From positions 496,001-560,000 of the forward strand of contig NZ_CP067140.1 in the NCBI RefSeq assembly GCF_028553805.1: a stretch of 64,000 nucleotides of DNA. Direction: 5' to 3'. Source of the stretch: Paracoccus saliphilus. Lineage in GTDB: Bacteria; Pseudomonadota; Alphaproteobacteria; Rhodobacterales; Rhodobacteraceae. The position numbers and the translations under genes were made by a program. The stretch's first letter is position 1. Each line of letters starts with the position of its first letter. This document shows positions 51,061 to 60,981 of this stretch, one piece after another. Under the pieces are notes generated by a model. The model worked only from the letters and a program-made list of their open reading frames with translations. It had not been told where the DNA came from and searched no databases.

Positions 51061-52434
51061 ATGCATGCCCGTTATCGCCCGCATATTACCGCGACGCTGT
51101 CGCTTGGACTGCCGTTGATCGGCAGTCACCTGGCACGCATGGCCATCGAGGTCAGCGATACTGTGATGATGGGCTGGTATGGGGTCGAGGAACTGGCCGC
51201 GCTGGTCATCGCGACCTCTTTCTTTATCATCCTGTTTTTCCTCGGAATGGGATTCGGAACCGGTGTGATGGGGCTGATCGCCACCGCCATCGCCCGCGGG
51301 GACGAACCCGAGGTGCGCCGTGCCGCCCGCATGGCCCTGTGGTTGTCGGGACTGTTCTCGCTGGCTTGCATGCCGCTGATGTGGTTTGCCGAGCCGATCC
51401 TCCTGGCACTGGGGCAAACGTCCGCAATCTCGGCCATGGCGCAGGATTATCTCCGGATTGCCGGTTGGGGATTGCTGCCGATGCTTGCCGGGCTGACGCT
51501 GAATTCCTATCTGGCTGCGCTCGAGCGGACGCAGGTGGTGATGTGGGTCACGCTTGCCGGGCTGCCCATGAATGTTGCGCTGAACTGGGTGCTGATCTTC
51601 GGTAATCTCGGATCTCCCGAGCTTGGGGTGCAAGGGGCCGCCATCGCGACGCTGACCGTGCTGACGGCACAGCTCGTCATGCTGGTGGGCTATGCAGCTT
51701 GGTTACCTCTGGCGCGGAAATATCATCTGTTCCAGCGTTTCTGGCGTCCCGACTGGCAGGCATTTTTCGCGGTGGCCCGGCTTGGCTGGCCCATCGGCCT
51801 GACCATGCTGGCCGAGGGTGGGCTGTTCGTGGCGACCAATATCATGGTGGGCTGGATTGGCACACCGCAATTGGCGGCGCACGGGATCGCATTGCAGGTC
51901 ACCTCGATCACCTTCATGGCGCATCTGGGCCTGTCCAATGCCGCCACGGTGCGGATCGGGCAGGCCAAGGGACGCGGTGACCGGGTTTGGATGCGCGATG
52001 CGGCGGTGACCGTAACGACGCTGTCGATGAGTGTTGCGGTGCTGGCCATCGCCATCTACCTGATCTTCCCCGAAACGCTGGTCAGCTTCTATCTCGACCC
52101 GGCCGATCCACAGGCGCCTGCCATTATTGCGATCGGGGCCGGGCTGTTATTCTATGCCGCCCTGTTCCAGTTCACCGATGCTTTGCAGGTGGTGGCATTG
52201 GGATTGTTGCGTGGGGTGCACGATACGCGGGTGCCGATGTTGATCGCCGGTTTCAGCTATTGGGTGATCGGGATGCCGGTCGCCTATGGGTTGGCCTTTG
52301 TCGTGGGCATCGGCGCGCCGGGGCTTTGGTTGGGGCTTGTCTTCGGCCTGTCCTGTGCTGCCGTCCTGTTGCTGCTGCGCTTCTGGCGCGGCCATGCTCA
52401 GGGGGACTGGACCCGTACGCAATCCGCAGTCTAA
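51061..52434 (+). CDS. MATE family efflux transporter
   Basis: A membrane protein of 457 residues with about 12 helices in two halves. Family features are LIGSHLARMAIEVSDTVMMGW in helix 1 and GWPIGLTMLAEGGLFVATNIMVGWIG opening the second half. NorM-type proteins export cationic drugs in exchange for Na+ or H+. The substrate cannot be told. The gene lies just outside the island repeat and about 30 bases before the AsnC-domain gene. Confidence 0.9.
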   Translation: MHARYRPHITATLSLGLPLIGSHLARMAIEVSDTVMMGWYGVEELAALVIATSFFIILFFLGMGFGTGVMGLIATAIARGDEPEVRRAARMALWLSGLFSLACMPLMWFAEPILLALGQTSAISAMAQDYLRIAGWGLLPMLAGLTLNSYLAALERTQVVMWVTLAGLPMNVALNWVLIFGNLGSPELGVQGAAIATLTVLTAQLVMLVGYAAWLPLARKYHLFQRFWRPDWQAFFAVARLGWPIGLTMLAEGGLFVATNIMVGWIGTPQLAAHGIALQVTSITFMAHLGLSNAATVRIGQAKGRGDRVWMRDAAVTVTTLSMSVAVLAIAIYLIFPETLVSFYLDPADPQAPAIIAIGAGLLFYAALFQFTDALQVVALGLLRGVHDTRVPMLIAGFSYWVIGMPVAYGLAFVVGIGAPGLWLGLVFGLSCAAVLLLLRFWRGHAQGDWTRTQSAV

Positions 52435-52467
52435 CCTGCGTCCGCATCGATCATCAGGAGGTCAGCC

Positions 52468-52704
52468 ATGCGTCCCGTATTCGTTCAGTTCCGCTGCGAG
52501 CCCGGCAAGACCTATGAGGTCGCCGAGGCCATCTATGACCGCGAACTTGTCAGCGAGCTTTACTCGACCTCGGGAGATTACGATCTGATGGCAAAGGTCT
52601 ATATCCCCGAAGAAGAGGATGTCGGCCGCTACTTGTCCGAGCGTCTGTTCGATATCCCCCATATCAGCCGCACGCTGACAACGATGACCTTTCGCGCCTT
52701 CTGA
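52468..52704 (+). CDS. Stand-alone Lrp/AsnC ligand-binding domain protein
   Basis: A protein of 78 residues made only of the AsnC-type effector-binding domain (RAM fold): VFVQFRCEPGKTYEVAEAI, STSGDYDLMAKVYIP and HISRTLTTMTF. No DNA-binding helix-turn-helix is present. A very good AGGAGG site precedes the ATG. Such small proteins bind amino acids or pair with full-length Lrp regulators. It lies between a MATE exporter and an aminotransferase gene. Confidence 0.88.
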   Translation: MRPVFVQFRCEPGKTYEVAEAIYDRELVSELYSTSGDYDLMAKVYIPEEEDVGRYLSERLFDIPHISRTLTTMTFRAF

Positions 52705-52743
52705 CGCTTGCGAGCTGGACCGAAATGGACGAGTCTTGGTGAC

Positions 52744-53853
52744 ATGAAGATACCGCATTTCGCTCCGATCCCCGCCGGCCTGCCCGCCACTGTTCCCTTT
52801 GTCGGTCCTGAAACGCTGCAACGTCGGCGGGGGCGCCCATTCGCGGCCCGGCTTGGCGCGAATGAGAGTGGTTTCGGTCCCAGCCCCAAGGCCGTCGAGG
52901 CGATGCGTGAAGCTGCGGCCGGGATCTGGCAATATGGCGATTCAACCAGTCATGATCTGATGCAGGCGCTATCGGCGCATCTGGACATTCCCGCTGCCAA
53001 TATCGTCGTCGGCGAGGGGGGCGACGGCCTTCTGGGTCTGCTGGTTCGGCTGATGATCACGCCAGGAGAGGCCGTGGTGACCTCGGACGGGGCCTATCCG
53101 ACCTTCAATTACCATGTCGCGGGATTTGGTGGCGTTTTGCACAAGGTTCCTTATCGCGACGATCGCGAGGATCTGGAGGCATTGATCACCCGTGCGCATC
53201 AGGTCGGTGCACGGCTGGTTTATCTCTCGAACCCGGACAATCCGATGGGAAGCTGGCATGACGGCCCCGCGATAGAGGCGTTTCTGGATCAACTTCCCAA
53301 AGGCGCGCTGCTGCTTCTGGACGAGGCCTATATCGAATTCGCCCCTGCAGAGGCGATCCCCCGAATCGCCGCCGATGATCCCCGAGTTATCCGGATGCGT
53401 ACCTTTTCCAAAGCTTACGGGATGGCGGGCGCGCGGATCGGATATGCCATGGGTCATCCCGATCTGATCGCGGGCTTCGAGCGCATCCGCAACCATTTCG
53501 GCGTGAACCGAATCGCGCAGGCCGGTGCCCTGGCTGCATTAGCCGATCGGGACTGGCTTATTCATGTCCAGCGCGAAGTCATCGCTGCCCGTGACGGTAT
53601 CGCCCGGATCGCGACAGATAACGGTATGACCGCACTACCTTCTGCCACCAATTTCGTCGCTGTCGATGCCGGGCGAGATGGCGGCTTTGCTCGCGCCCTT
53701 GTCGACAGGTTGGAGGAAGAGGGGGTCTTTATCCGCATGCCGGGCGTCGCGCCGTTGAATCGTTGTATTCGCATCAGTTGCGCTCCGGCCGCAGAGCTCG
53801 ACATATTGGCAGAGGCGTTGCCGCGCGCGCTTGACGATCTGAGGACGCTCTGA
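52744..53853 (+). CDS. Histidinol-phosphate-like PLP aminotransferase
   Basis: A fold-type I aminotransferase of 369 residues. It has LGANESGFGPSPKA near the N terminus as in HisC, YLSNPDNPMGSW for the substrate site, LLLDEAYIEF with the cofactor Asp, and TFSKAYGMAGARIGY with the PLP lysine. It may be HisC or a paralogue for aromatic amino acids; no his genes are adjacent. The start at 52744 is chosen over a TTG at 52708. Confidence 0.87.
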   Translation: MKIPHFAPIPAGLPATVPFVGPETLQRRRGRPFAARLGANESGFGPSPKAVEAMREAAAGIWQYGDSTSHDLMQALSAHLDIPAANIVVGEGGDGLLGLLVRLMITPGEAVVTSDGAYPTFNYHVAGFGGVLHKVPYRDDREDLEALITRAHQVGARLVYLSNPDNPMGSWHDGPAIEAFLDQLPKGALLLLDEAYIEFAPAEAIPRIAADDPRVIRMRTFSKAYGMAGARIGYAMGHPDLIAGFERIRNHFGVNRIAQAGALAALADRDWLIHVQREVIAARDGIARIATDNGMTALPSATNFVAVDAGRDGGFARALVDRLEEEGVFIRMPGVAPLNRCIRISCAPAAELDILAEALPRALDDLRTL

Positions 53854-53889
53854 CCCGCTGATGCGCCCGGGGCTGCATCGTTGGAACGT

Positions 53890-53942
53890 GGATATTTTTA
53901 TGAGGAAGAAAGATTTTTCGCTTCTTCTTCATTGAAATATCC
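53890..53942. terminator. Long inverted repeat between convergent aminotransferase and valS genes
   Basis: Two 21-base arms, 53890-53910 and 53922-53942, are inverted copies with three mismatches and an 11-base loop. Each arm reads GGATATTT, two bases, then ATGANGAAGAA. The same element occurs at 13565. It probably acts as a bidirectional terminator. Confidence 0.65.
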
Positions 53943-53987
53943 CCGCCGGAGGCATCTGCGTTGGCAATCCGCGCAGATGCCGCCAGT

Positions 53988-56954
53988 TCAGCGCATCGCT
54001 TCCAACTGGACCAATGCGGCACGCAGCCGGGCGATATCGTCATCCAATGTGGCAAGCTTGCCGCGTGTTTCCTCGATCACATCCGCATCGGCGTTTTGCA
54101 CGAATTTCGGATTACCCAACCGCCTGCGCAACCCATCGGCATCCTTCCCCGATTTCGCCAATGACTTTTCCAGCCGCGCCGTTTCCGCAGCGGCATCGAT
54201 AACATCGCCGATGGGAAGGGCAAAGCTTGCACCCTGGGCCGCGACCGCGATCATTCCCTTGCCCGCCACACCGTCCTGCGGAGCGTTGACGCGGGCCAGG
54301 CGCTGGATCAGCGGGGCGTTGGCGGTCAGCGCGGCACGGGTGGTGGCGTCGGCCTCGGTCACGACCAGATCGAGCCTTGCCCCCGCCGGAACCCCCATCT
54401 GGGCGCGGGCCGAGCGGATTTCCTCGATCAGCGATATGACCCAGTTGATCTCGCGATCGGCATCCGTGTCGATCAATCCGGCACCGTATTCGGGCCAATC
54501 GCCATGGGCCAGCATGTCGTCGCGCTCGCCGGTCAGGGACCAGAGTTCCTCGGTCACGAAAGGCATGATCGGATGCAGCATCAGGTAGCATTGATCCAGC
54601 ACCCAACCCATCGTGGCACGGGTCTCATCGGCATGTTCTCCGTCGAACAACGGCTTGGAGAATTCCACGTACCAATCGCAGACCTTGCCCCAGACAAAGG
54701 AATAGAGCCCGTTTGCCGCGTCGTTGAAGCGATAGCTGGCCAGCGCCTCGTCGGTGGCCATGCGGATGCGGGCGGTCTCTCCGATGATCCAGCGGTTGAC
54801 GGTGTGGCGCGGGTCAGGGCGGTCACCCCCGCCTCGCACTTCGTTCATCTCGGCAAAACGGGTGGCATTCCAGATCTTGGTCACGAAGTTGCGGAAGCCC
54901 TCGACATGGCGCGGTCCCAGTTTCGGATCGCGCCCCATCGCCGCCATGGAGGTGAGCGTCATGCGCAGGGCATCCGCACCATATTCGTCGATCAGGGTCA
55001 GCGGGTCGATGACATTGCCCTTGGACTTGGACATCTTCGCGCCCTTTTCATCGCGTACCAGCCCGTGGACATAGACGGTGTGGAAGGGCTCTTTCTCGAC
55101 GATGGCAAGCTGCATCATCATCATCCGGGCGACCCAGAAGAAGATGATGTCAAAGCCCGTCACCAGCACATCGGTCGGAAAATATTTCCGAAGCGCCTCG
55201 GTGTCTTCGGGCCAGCCGAGCGTGCCGATGGGCCAGAGACCAGATGAGAACCATGTGTCGAGAACGTCAGGGTCTCGCGAGATCGATAGTTTGGTAAGTC
55301 GTTCGGGTGTTGAACCGCCACCTTCTGTCGAAATGAGTTGAAACGGTTCCGTTCGAGCTCCGGCTTGCTCAATTGCATCGTCTGTTACAACGATTTCAAC
55401 ATCATTCCCATAATGTGCTTTTGCGAGCCTGATTGCTTCGTCAGCGTTCGGTGCGCAAAACTCTTTTCCGTCAGGCCCATACCACACCGGTATCTGGTGC
55501 CCCCACCAGAGTTGCCGGCTGATCGTCCATGGCTCGATATTTTCCAGCCAATGGAAATACACCTTTTGGTGCTGCTCGGGCAGGATCTTGGTGCGGCCTT
55601 CGCGAACCGCGTCAATCGCGGGCTGCACGATCTTCTTCGTATCCACGAACCATTGATCGGTCAGCATCGGTTCGATGACCACGCCAGAGCGGTCGCCGAA
55701 GGGCTGCATGATCTTCTTGTTCTCGACGAAGGGCGCACCCTCGGCATCGGTGACAGCCAGCCCCTCTTCGGTGATCACCTTAACCACTAGTTCGCGGGCA
55801 TCCTTGCGATCAAGACCCCGCAATTTCTTTCCATTCAACTCTTCGGGGACGAGGTTGACCGCCGAGACATCGCCGACATCCTCGCCCTTCGCGGCGCGGG
55901 TGGCGATGGCGGCGCTCTCCTCATAGGGCAGCCCGTCTGCACGCATGGCGCCCCTGGTATCCATCAGCGCGTAAAGCGGGATGCCGTTGCGGATCGCCAC
56001 GCCATAATCGTTGAAGTCATGCGCGCCGGTGATCTTGACCGCGCCCGAGCCGAAATCGGGATCGGGATATTCGTCGGCGATGATCGGGATCTGGCGGCGG
56101 TGTTCCTTCGGCCCCACCGGGATCTCGCACAGCTTGCCGATGATGGGGGCATAGCGGGGATCGTCCGGGTGAACGGCGACCGCGCCATCGCCCAGCATGG
56201 TTTCCGGGCGGGTGGTGGCGATGGAGATATAGTCGCGGGTCTCGCGCAGGGTGACGTTGCCGTCCTCGTCCCGTTCGACATACTCATAGGTTTCACCGCC
56301 TGCCAGCGGGTACTTGAAATGCCACATATGGCCGGGAACCTCGCGGTTCTCGACTTCCAGATCGCTGATCGCGGTCTCGAAGCGCGGGTCCCAGTTCACC
56401 AACCGCTTGCCGCGATAGATGATGCCCTTGTTGTAGAGCTCCACGAAGACCCGGATCACCGCGTCATGGAAATTGCCCTCTTCCCCTGCGGGGGCGCTTG
56501 GAGCGCCGGACATGGTAAAGGCGTTGCGCGACCAGTCCAGCGACGCGCCGAGGCGACGTAGCTGATTTATGATCGTTCCGCCGGATTCCTGCTTCCAGGT
56601 CCAGATCTTCTCGACGAAGGCGTCGCGCCCGATCTCTTGCCGGGACGGTTCCTGCCGTTCCATCATTTGCCGTTCGACGACCATCTGCGTCGCGATGCCG
56701 GCGTGGTCCTGCCCCGGCTGCCAGAGCGTGTCGAAGCCGCGCATCCGGTGCCAGCGCACAAGGATGTCCTGCAGGGTGTTGTTGAAAGCGTGGCCGATAT
56801 GCAGGCTGCCGGTCACGTTGGGCGGCGGGATCATCACGGTAAATGTCTCGTCGCGCGAGGCATTGGCCCCGGCGGCGAAGGCGCCTGCTTTTTCCCATTC
56901 GGCGCTGATGCGGGCCTCGGCGGCCTTGGCGTCAAAACTCTTTTCCATGCTCAT
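53988..56954 (-). CDS. valS: Valyl-tRNA synthetase
   Basis: A class I synthetase of 988 residues with [14 protein letters not shown] (HIGH motif), the editing domain around [25 protein letters not shown] near residue 640, the anticodon-binding region and a C-terminal coiled coil ([16 protein letters not shown]). A stretch in the catalytic domain at about 55250-55480 has distinctly lower GC than the rest and a variable sequence ([18 protein letters not shown]), which may be a recombined patch. The gene is convergent with the aminotransferase. Confidence 0.96.
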   Translation of the reverse strand: MSMEKSFDAKAAEARISAEWEKAGAFAAGANASRDETFTVMIPPPNVTGSLHIGHAFNNTLQDILVRWHRMRGFDTLWQPGQDHAGIATQMVVERQMMERQEPSRQEIGRDAFVEKIWTWKQESGGTIINQLRRLGASLDWSRNAFTMSGAPSAPAGEEGNFHDAVIRVFVELYNKGIIYRGKRLVNWDPRFETAISDLEVENREVPGHMWHFKYPLAGGETYEYVERDEDGNVTLRETRDYISIATTRPETMLGDGAVAVHPDDPRYAPIIGKLCEIPVGPKEHRRQIPIIADEYPDPDFGSGAVKITGAHDFNDYGVAIRNGIPLYALMDTRGAMRADGLPYEESAAIATRAAKGEDVGDVSAVNLVPEELNGKKLRGLDRKDARELVVKVITEEGLAVTDAEGAPFVENKKIMQPFGDRSGVVIEPMLTDQWFVDTKKIVQPAIDAVREGRTKILPEQHQKVYFHWLENIEPWTISRQLWWGHQIPVWYGPDGKEFCAPNADEAIRLAKAHYGNDVEIVVTDDAIEQAGARTEPFQLISTEGGGSTPERLTKLSISRDPDVLDTWFSSGLWPIGTLGWPEDTEALRKYFPTDVLVTGFDIIFFWVARMMMMQLAIVEKEPFHTVYVHGLVRDEKGAKMSKSKGNVIDPLTLIDEYGADALRMTLTSMAAMGRDPKLGPRHVEGFRNFVTKIWNATRFAEMNEVRGGGDRPDPRHTVNRWIIGETARIRMATDEALASYRFNDAANGLYSFVWGKVCDWYVEFSKPLFDGEHADETRATMGWVLDQCYLMLHPIMPFVTEELWSLTGERDDMLAHGDWPEYGAGLIDTDADREINWVISLIEEIRSARAQMGVPAGARLDLVVTEADATTRAALTANAPLIQRLARVNAPQDGVAGKGMIAVAAQGASFALPIGDVIDAAAETARLEKSLAKSGKDADGLRRRLGNPKFVQNADADVIEETRGKLATLDDDIARLRAALVQLEAMR

Positions 56955-57155
56955 TCCGGTGATCCCTTTGCTTGGGCACAGGATTAGCGAAGCCGAACGG
57001 AAAGGCCAAGCCTGCGGGACCGATTGAAACCTTCTTCGGTTACGGAAAATACGAATAAGATTTTGCTTGCCTCTGTTGGGTTATACCGATGTGATGGCGA
57101 GACATGCAAAACCGGGGCAAAACGCCTGGTGAAAGTAAGCAAGGGAGGAATACCT

Positions 57156-58160
57156 ATGAGACAATTGTTGATCGCGACCTGTGGATTGGCACTCATGTCG
57201 GGGGCGGCGCTGGCCGATCCGACGGGCTGTGACGACGGCGAGACCGTGGTGAAGTTCAGCCATGTGACCAATAGTGACAAGCACCCCAAGGGTATTGCCG
57301 CCGCGCTTTTCGCGGAGCGCGTCAATGAAGAGATGGAGGGTCAGATGTGTGTCGAGGTCTATCCGAACTCGACACTCTATGATGACGACAAGGTGCTGGA
57401 GGCGATGTTGCAGGGCGACGTGCATATGGCTGCGCCGTCACTGTCGAAATTCGAGACATTCACCAAGGTTTTCCAGATCTACGATCTGCCCTTCATGTTC
57501 AAGAACATCGAGGCGGTGGACGAATTCCAGGCGTCCGAAGCAGGGACGGAAATGAAGGCGTCGATGGAACGCCGCGGTCTCTCCGGGCTGGAATTCTGGC
57601 ATAACGGGTTGAAACAGTTTTCGGCGAACAAGCCGTTGATCGAACCGGAGGATGCAAGCGGCCTGAAATTCCGGGTGCAGCCGTCGGATGTGCTTGTCGC
57701 GATGATCGAGCAGCTCGGCGCCTCGGCTCAACCGATGGCCTTTGCCGAGGTTTACGGTGCGTTGCAGACCGGCGTCGTGGACGGGCAGGAGAATTCCTGG
57801 TCGAATATCTATGGCCAGAAATTCTACGAGGTGCAGGACGGCTCGACCGAGACGAATCATGGCGTGCTCGATTACCTGGTCGTCGCCTCGACCGATTGGC
57901 TGGACGGCCTGGATGCAGATGTGCGCGAACAGTTGCTGACCATCCTTCAGGAGGTATCGGCAGAACGCAATGCCGCCGTCAACGAGGTCGATCAGGAGGC
58001 GCGTCAGGCGATTCTGGATGCCGGTGGCGAGATTCGGGAGCTCACCGACGAGCAGCGTCAGGCATGGGTCGATGCGATGAAACCTGTCTGGGAGCAGTTT
58101 GCGGAAGGTGTCGGTCAAGAGAATATCGACGCCGTGCAGGCGATCAACGAAAAGCACTGA
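57156..58160 (+). CDS. dctP: TRAP transporter substrate-binding protein DctP
   Basis: A protein of 334 residues with a signal peptide (cleavage near GAALA-D) and the DctP fold: VVKFSHVTNSDKHPKG, AEVYGALQTGVVDGQENSW and the arginine in LKFRVQPSD that usually binds a carboxylate. AGGGAGG lies eight bases before the ATG, and the longer frame upstream is not signal-like. A strong hairpin with a T-run follows, so the receptor is likely made in excess over the membrane subunits. The substrate is unknown; a C4-dicarboxylate or similar acid is possible. Confidence 0.93.
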   Translation: MRQLLIATCGLALMSGAALADPTGCDDGETVVKFSHVTNSDKHPKGIAAALFAERVNEEMEGQMCVEVYPNSTLYDDDKVLEAMLQGDVHMAAPSLSKFETFTKVFQIYDLPFMFKNIEAVDEFQASEAGTEMKASMERRGLSGLEFWHNGLKQFSANKPLIEPEDASGLKFRVQPSDVLVAMIEQLGASAQPMAFAEVYGALQTGVVDGQENSWSNIYGQKFYEVQDGSTETNHGVLDYLVVASTDWLDGLDADVREQLLTILQEVSAERNAAVNEVDQEARQAILDAGGEIRELTDEQRQAWVDAMKPVWEQFAEGVGQENIDAVQAINEKH

Positions 58161-58168
58161 CCCTGTTT

Positions 58169-58200
58169 GGCCCGTTCTGAAACAGGACGGGCCCTTTTTC
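58169..58200 (+). terminator. Attenuator between dctP and dctQ
   Basis: GGCCCGTTCTG and CAGGACGGGCC form an 11-bp stem (one G-T pair) with loop AAA, followed by CTTTTTC. It is a rho-independent type hairpin inside the operon, allowing partial read-through to dctQM. Confidence 0.75.
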
Positions 58201-58216
58201 TGTTCGGGAGGCGACA

Positions 58217-58897
58217 TTGAGCCAGCAATATGAGGCGCACGGCCTTTGGGGCCGCATTGCCAATGGTCTGGAAGAGAACCTGATTGCGCTCATTCTGGGG
58301 CTGATGACAGTGATTACCTTCGCCAATGTCATCATGCGCTACATATTCCAAAGCTCTTTGATCTGGGGGCTGGAAGCCACATTGGCGCTGTTCGCGTGGC
58401 TTGTGCTGATCGGTATGTCATATGCCGTCAAGATCAACTCCCACCTAGGGGTGGACGCGATCATAAACATCCTGCCTCCTGCCGCACGCAGGCTGCTGGC
58501 ACTGTTGGCCGGAGGATTCTGCGTTTTCTACGCAGTACTTTTGCTGAAGGGCGCATGGGACTACTGGGCGCCTTTCGCGGGTATGCAGCAGACCGGAGGG
58601 CGGTGGTTTCCGACCGGTTTCGTGGAAACCAGGGATCGGGCCTTCTACACGACCGAACAGATTCCGATGCCTGGCGTTCTCGGTTGGATGGGGGATGCTT
58701 TCAACCAAGGAGAGGCATATGAAAAACTACCTCGCCTGGTTCCTTATTTCGCGCTGCCTCTGGGCGTGGCGCTGCTGCTTTTCCGGCTGCTGCAGGCAAT
58801 GTGGCATATCTGGAAGGGTGATCGCGCCGGGCTGATCGTCAGTCACGAGGCCGAGGACGCGATCCAGGACCTCCGCCAAATGAACCGCGAGGAATAA
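58217..58897 (+). CDS. dctQ: TRAP transporter small membrane subunit DctQ
   Basis: A protein of 226 residues with four membrane helices and the family segments ITFANVIMRYIF and LEATLALFAWLVLIGMSYAV. A long insertion between helices (about 120-165) follows the variant seen in larger DctQ proteins. The start is TTG at 58217, preceded by GGGAGG. Its stop lies four bases before dctM. Confidence 0.9.
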   Translation: MSQQYEAHGLWGRIANGLEENLIALILGLMTVITFANVIMRYIFQSSLIWGLEATLALFAWLVLIGMSYAVKINSHLGVDAIINILPPAARRLLALLAGGFCVFYAVLLLKGAWDYWAPFAGMQQTGGRWFPTGFVETRDRAFYTTEQIPMPGVLGWMGDAFNQGEAYEKLPRLVPYFALPLGVALLLFRLLQAMWHIWKGDRAGLIVSHEAEDAIQDLRQMNREE

Positions 58898-58901
58898 CCC
58901 G

Positions 58902-60290
58902 ATGGATGTTGCGATCCTTTTCGTTCTGATTGTCGGGTTGATGCTGATCGGTGTTCCGATCGCAATCGCACTTGGCCTCTCTTCGACACTATTCCTGCTT
59001 TTGTATTCCGATACGTCACTCGCCTCGATTGCGCAGACGTTGTATAACTCGATGTCGGGTCACGCGACGCTTCTGGCCATCCCATTCTTCATTCTGGCGT
59101 CGAGCTTCATGTCCACTGGTGGCGTGGCGCAGCGGATCATCCGCTTTTCCATCGCCTGCGTCGGTCATCTGCCAGGGGGACTGGCCATTGCCGGGGTCTT
59201 TGCCTGCATGATGTTCGCGGCCCTGTCCGGTTCCTCGCCCGCAACGGTGATCGCCATTGGCTCGATTGTCATCGCGGCGATGCGGCAGGTCGGCTATTCC
59301 AAGGATTTCGCGGCGGGCGTGATTTGTAATGCCGGCACGCTCGGCATCCTGATCCCGCCCTCGATCGTCATGGTCGTCTATGCCAGCGCTACCGATGTGT
59401 CGGTTGGCCGGATGTTCCTGGCCGGTGTCATTCCGGGGCTGCTGGCCGGGGGAATGCTGATGGCCACGATCCTGGGCATCGCCTTGTGGAAGAACATGCC
59501 ACGCGGCGAATGGCTGGGATGGTGCGAAATCTGGGCCAGCTTCAAGGATGCTTTCTGGGGCCTGATGCTGATCGTCATCATCATGGTCGGGCTGTATGGA
59601 ATCCCCGGCGTGACGAATGCGATCTTCACGCCCACCGAAGCCGCCGCCGTCGCCTCGGTCTGGGCATTCATCGTCGCGATTTTCATCTATCGGGACATGG
59701 GGCCTTTGCGCGATGGAGAGACCCGGATCCCGCTGTGGAAAAAGCCGCAGGCACTGGTGACGGCGTTCTTCCATCCCGGCACGCGCAACGTGTTGCTGGA
59801 AGCGGGCAAGCTGACCGTCACCTTGATGTTTATCATCGCCAACGCGCTGATCCTCAAGCATGTGCTGACGGATGAACAAATTCCCCAAAAGGTCGCCGAG
59901 ATCATGTTGAGTGCCGGGTTGGGCAAGATCATGTTCCTCGTGATCGTCAACGTGATCCTGCTGATCGGCGGACAGTTCATGGAACCGTCAGGCCTGCTGC
60001 TGATCGTGGCGCCTCTGGTCTTTCCCATCGCAATCGAACTGGGCGTCGATCCGATCCATCTGGGCATCATCATGGTCGTGAACATGGAAATCGGAATGAT
60101 CACACCGCCGGTCGGGTTGAACCTGTTCGTCACATCCGGCGTGGCGGGGATGTCGATGATCCGCGTGGTGCGCGCGGCTCTGCCCTTCCTGGCGGTGTTG
60201 TTCGTATTCCTGGTCCTCGTGACTTATGTCCCATGGATCAGCACTTGGTTGCCCACGCTGATGATGGGGCCGGAGGTGATCATCAAGTGA
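58902..60290 (+). CDS. dctM: TRAP transporter large membrane subunit DctM
   Basis: A protein of 462 residues with about 12 membrane helices: FSGSSPATVIAIGSI-like and LGILIPPSIVMVVYA segments, FTPTEAAAVASVWAF and the C-terminal EIGMITPPVGLNLFV. DctM carries the sodium-coupled transport path. The gene ends only three bases before the convergent GST gene stop, and no hairpin is evident there. Confidence 0.95.
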   Translation: MDVAILFVLIVGLMLIGVPIAIALGLSSTLFLLLYSDTSLASIAQTLYNSMSGHATLLAIPFFILASSFMSTGGVAQRIIRFSIACVGHLPGGLAIAGVFACMMFAALSGSSPATVIAIGSIVIAAMRQVGYSKDFAAGVICNAGTLGILIPPSIVMVVYASATDVSVGRMFLAGVIPGLLAGGMLMATILGIALWKNMPRGEWLGWCEIWASFKDAFWGLMLIVIIMVGLYGIPGVTNAIFTPTEAAAVASVWAFIVAIFIYRDMGPLRDGETRIPLWKKPQALVTAFFHPGTRNVLLEAGKLTVTLMFIIANALILKHVLTDEQIPQKVAEIMLSAGLGKIMFLVIVNVILLIGGQFMEPSGLLLIVAPLVFPIAIELGVDPIHLGIIMVVNMEIGMITPPVGLNLFVTSGVAGMSMIRVVRAALPFLAVLFVFLVLVTYVPWISTWLPTLMMGPEVIIK

Positions 60291-60293
60291 CGC

Positions 60294-60971
60294 TCACAGA
60301 AATCGTTCCGGGATCCGTTCCCGGAACGGGAACAGGTCGAAGCAAGGCTTTGCCTCTCCGATGACCCGCGCAACCGACTGGCGAGCGATGAGCCGTTCGA
60401 AATAGGCTGAGAGATTGGGGTGATCCGGCCCGAAAGGGTGCAGGACCCCCGCATAGAACAGCGCCGGAGCGGCGGCGCAGTCAGCAAGCCCGAACGCCGT
60501 GCCGCCTGCCCATTCCTGGTCCAGCAGATGCCGGTCGGCAGCGGCATATGCCTTGTCGAGCGCTGCGCGGGCATTTTCTCCGATCCTGGTTTCAGCCTCG
60601 GTATTCAGCCCGGTCAGCCGCGCATTGACGATCGGCTGCATCTGGCCCTGCACATTCAGGTCGAAGAACCGATCCCAAAGCCGTGCCGTCAAGGCAGCAT
60701 CCGGATCCGTGGGCAGCATCGGATGCGCACCCGGATGATGCAGGTCCAACCACTCGATGATGATCGAGCTTTCCATGATGGTCTGTTGTCGCGCATCGTC
60801 CTGCAGCACTGGCATCTTGCCGACGGGTGACAGCCGCAGCATCAGCTCCCGATCTTCGGGATCGCCCAGGTCGACCTGGCGCGGGGTGAAGCTGGTTTCC
60901 GCCTCGTAGAGCGGGATCAGTACCTTCCAGCAATATGATGCCAGCGGGTGATAATAAAGTGTCAGGCTCAT
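60294..60971 (-). CDS. Glutathione S-transferase
   Basis: A protein of 225 residues. It has a thioredoxin-like N-terminal half with LYYHPLASYCWKVLIPL and the cis-Pro segment KMPVLQDD, ESSIIIEWLD for glutathione binding, and a helical C-terminal half (TAFGLADCAAAPAL). It catalyses glutathione conjugation or isomerisation of an unknown substrate. The start at 60971 is used instead of a longer frame. The gene is the last of the minus-strand group. Confidence 0.88.
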   Translation of the reverse strand: MSLTLYYHPLASYCWKVLIPLYEAETSFTPRQVDLGDPEDRELMLRLSPVGKMPVLQDDARQQTIMESSIIIEWLDLHHPGAHPMLPTDPDAALTARLWDRFFDLNVQGQMQPIVNARLTGLNTEAETRIGENARAALDKAYAAADRHLLDQEWAGGTAFGLADCAAAPALFYAGVLHPFGPDHPNLSAYFERLIARQSVARVIGEAKPCFDLFPFRERIPERFL

Positions 60972-60981
60972 GCGGTCTCCT

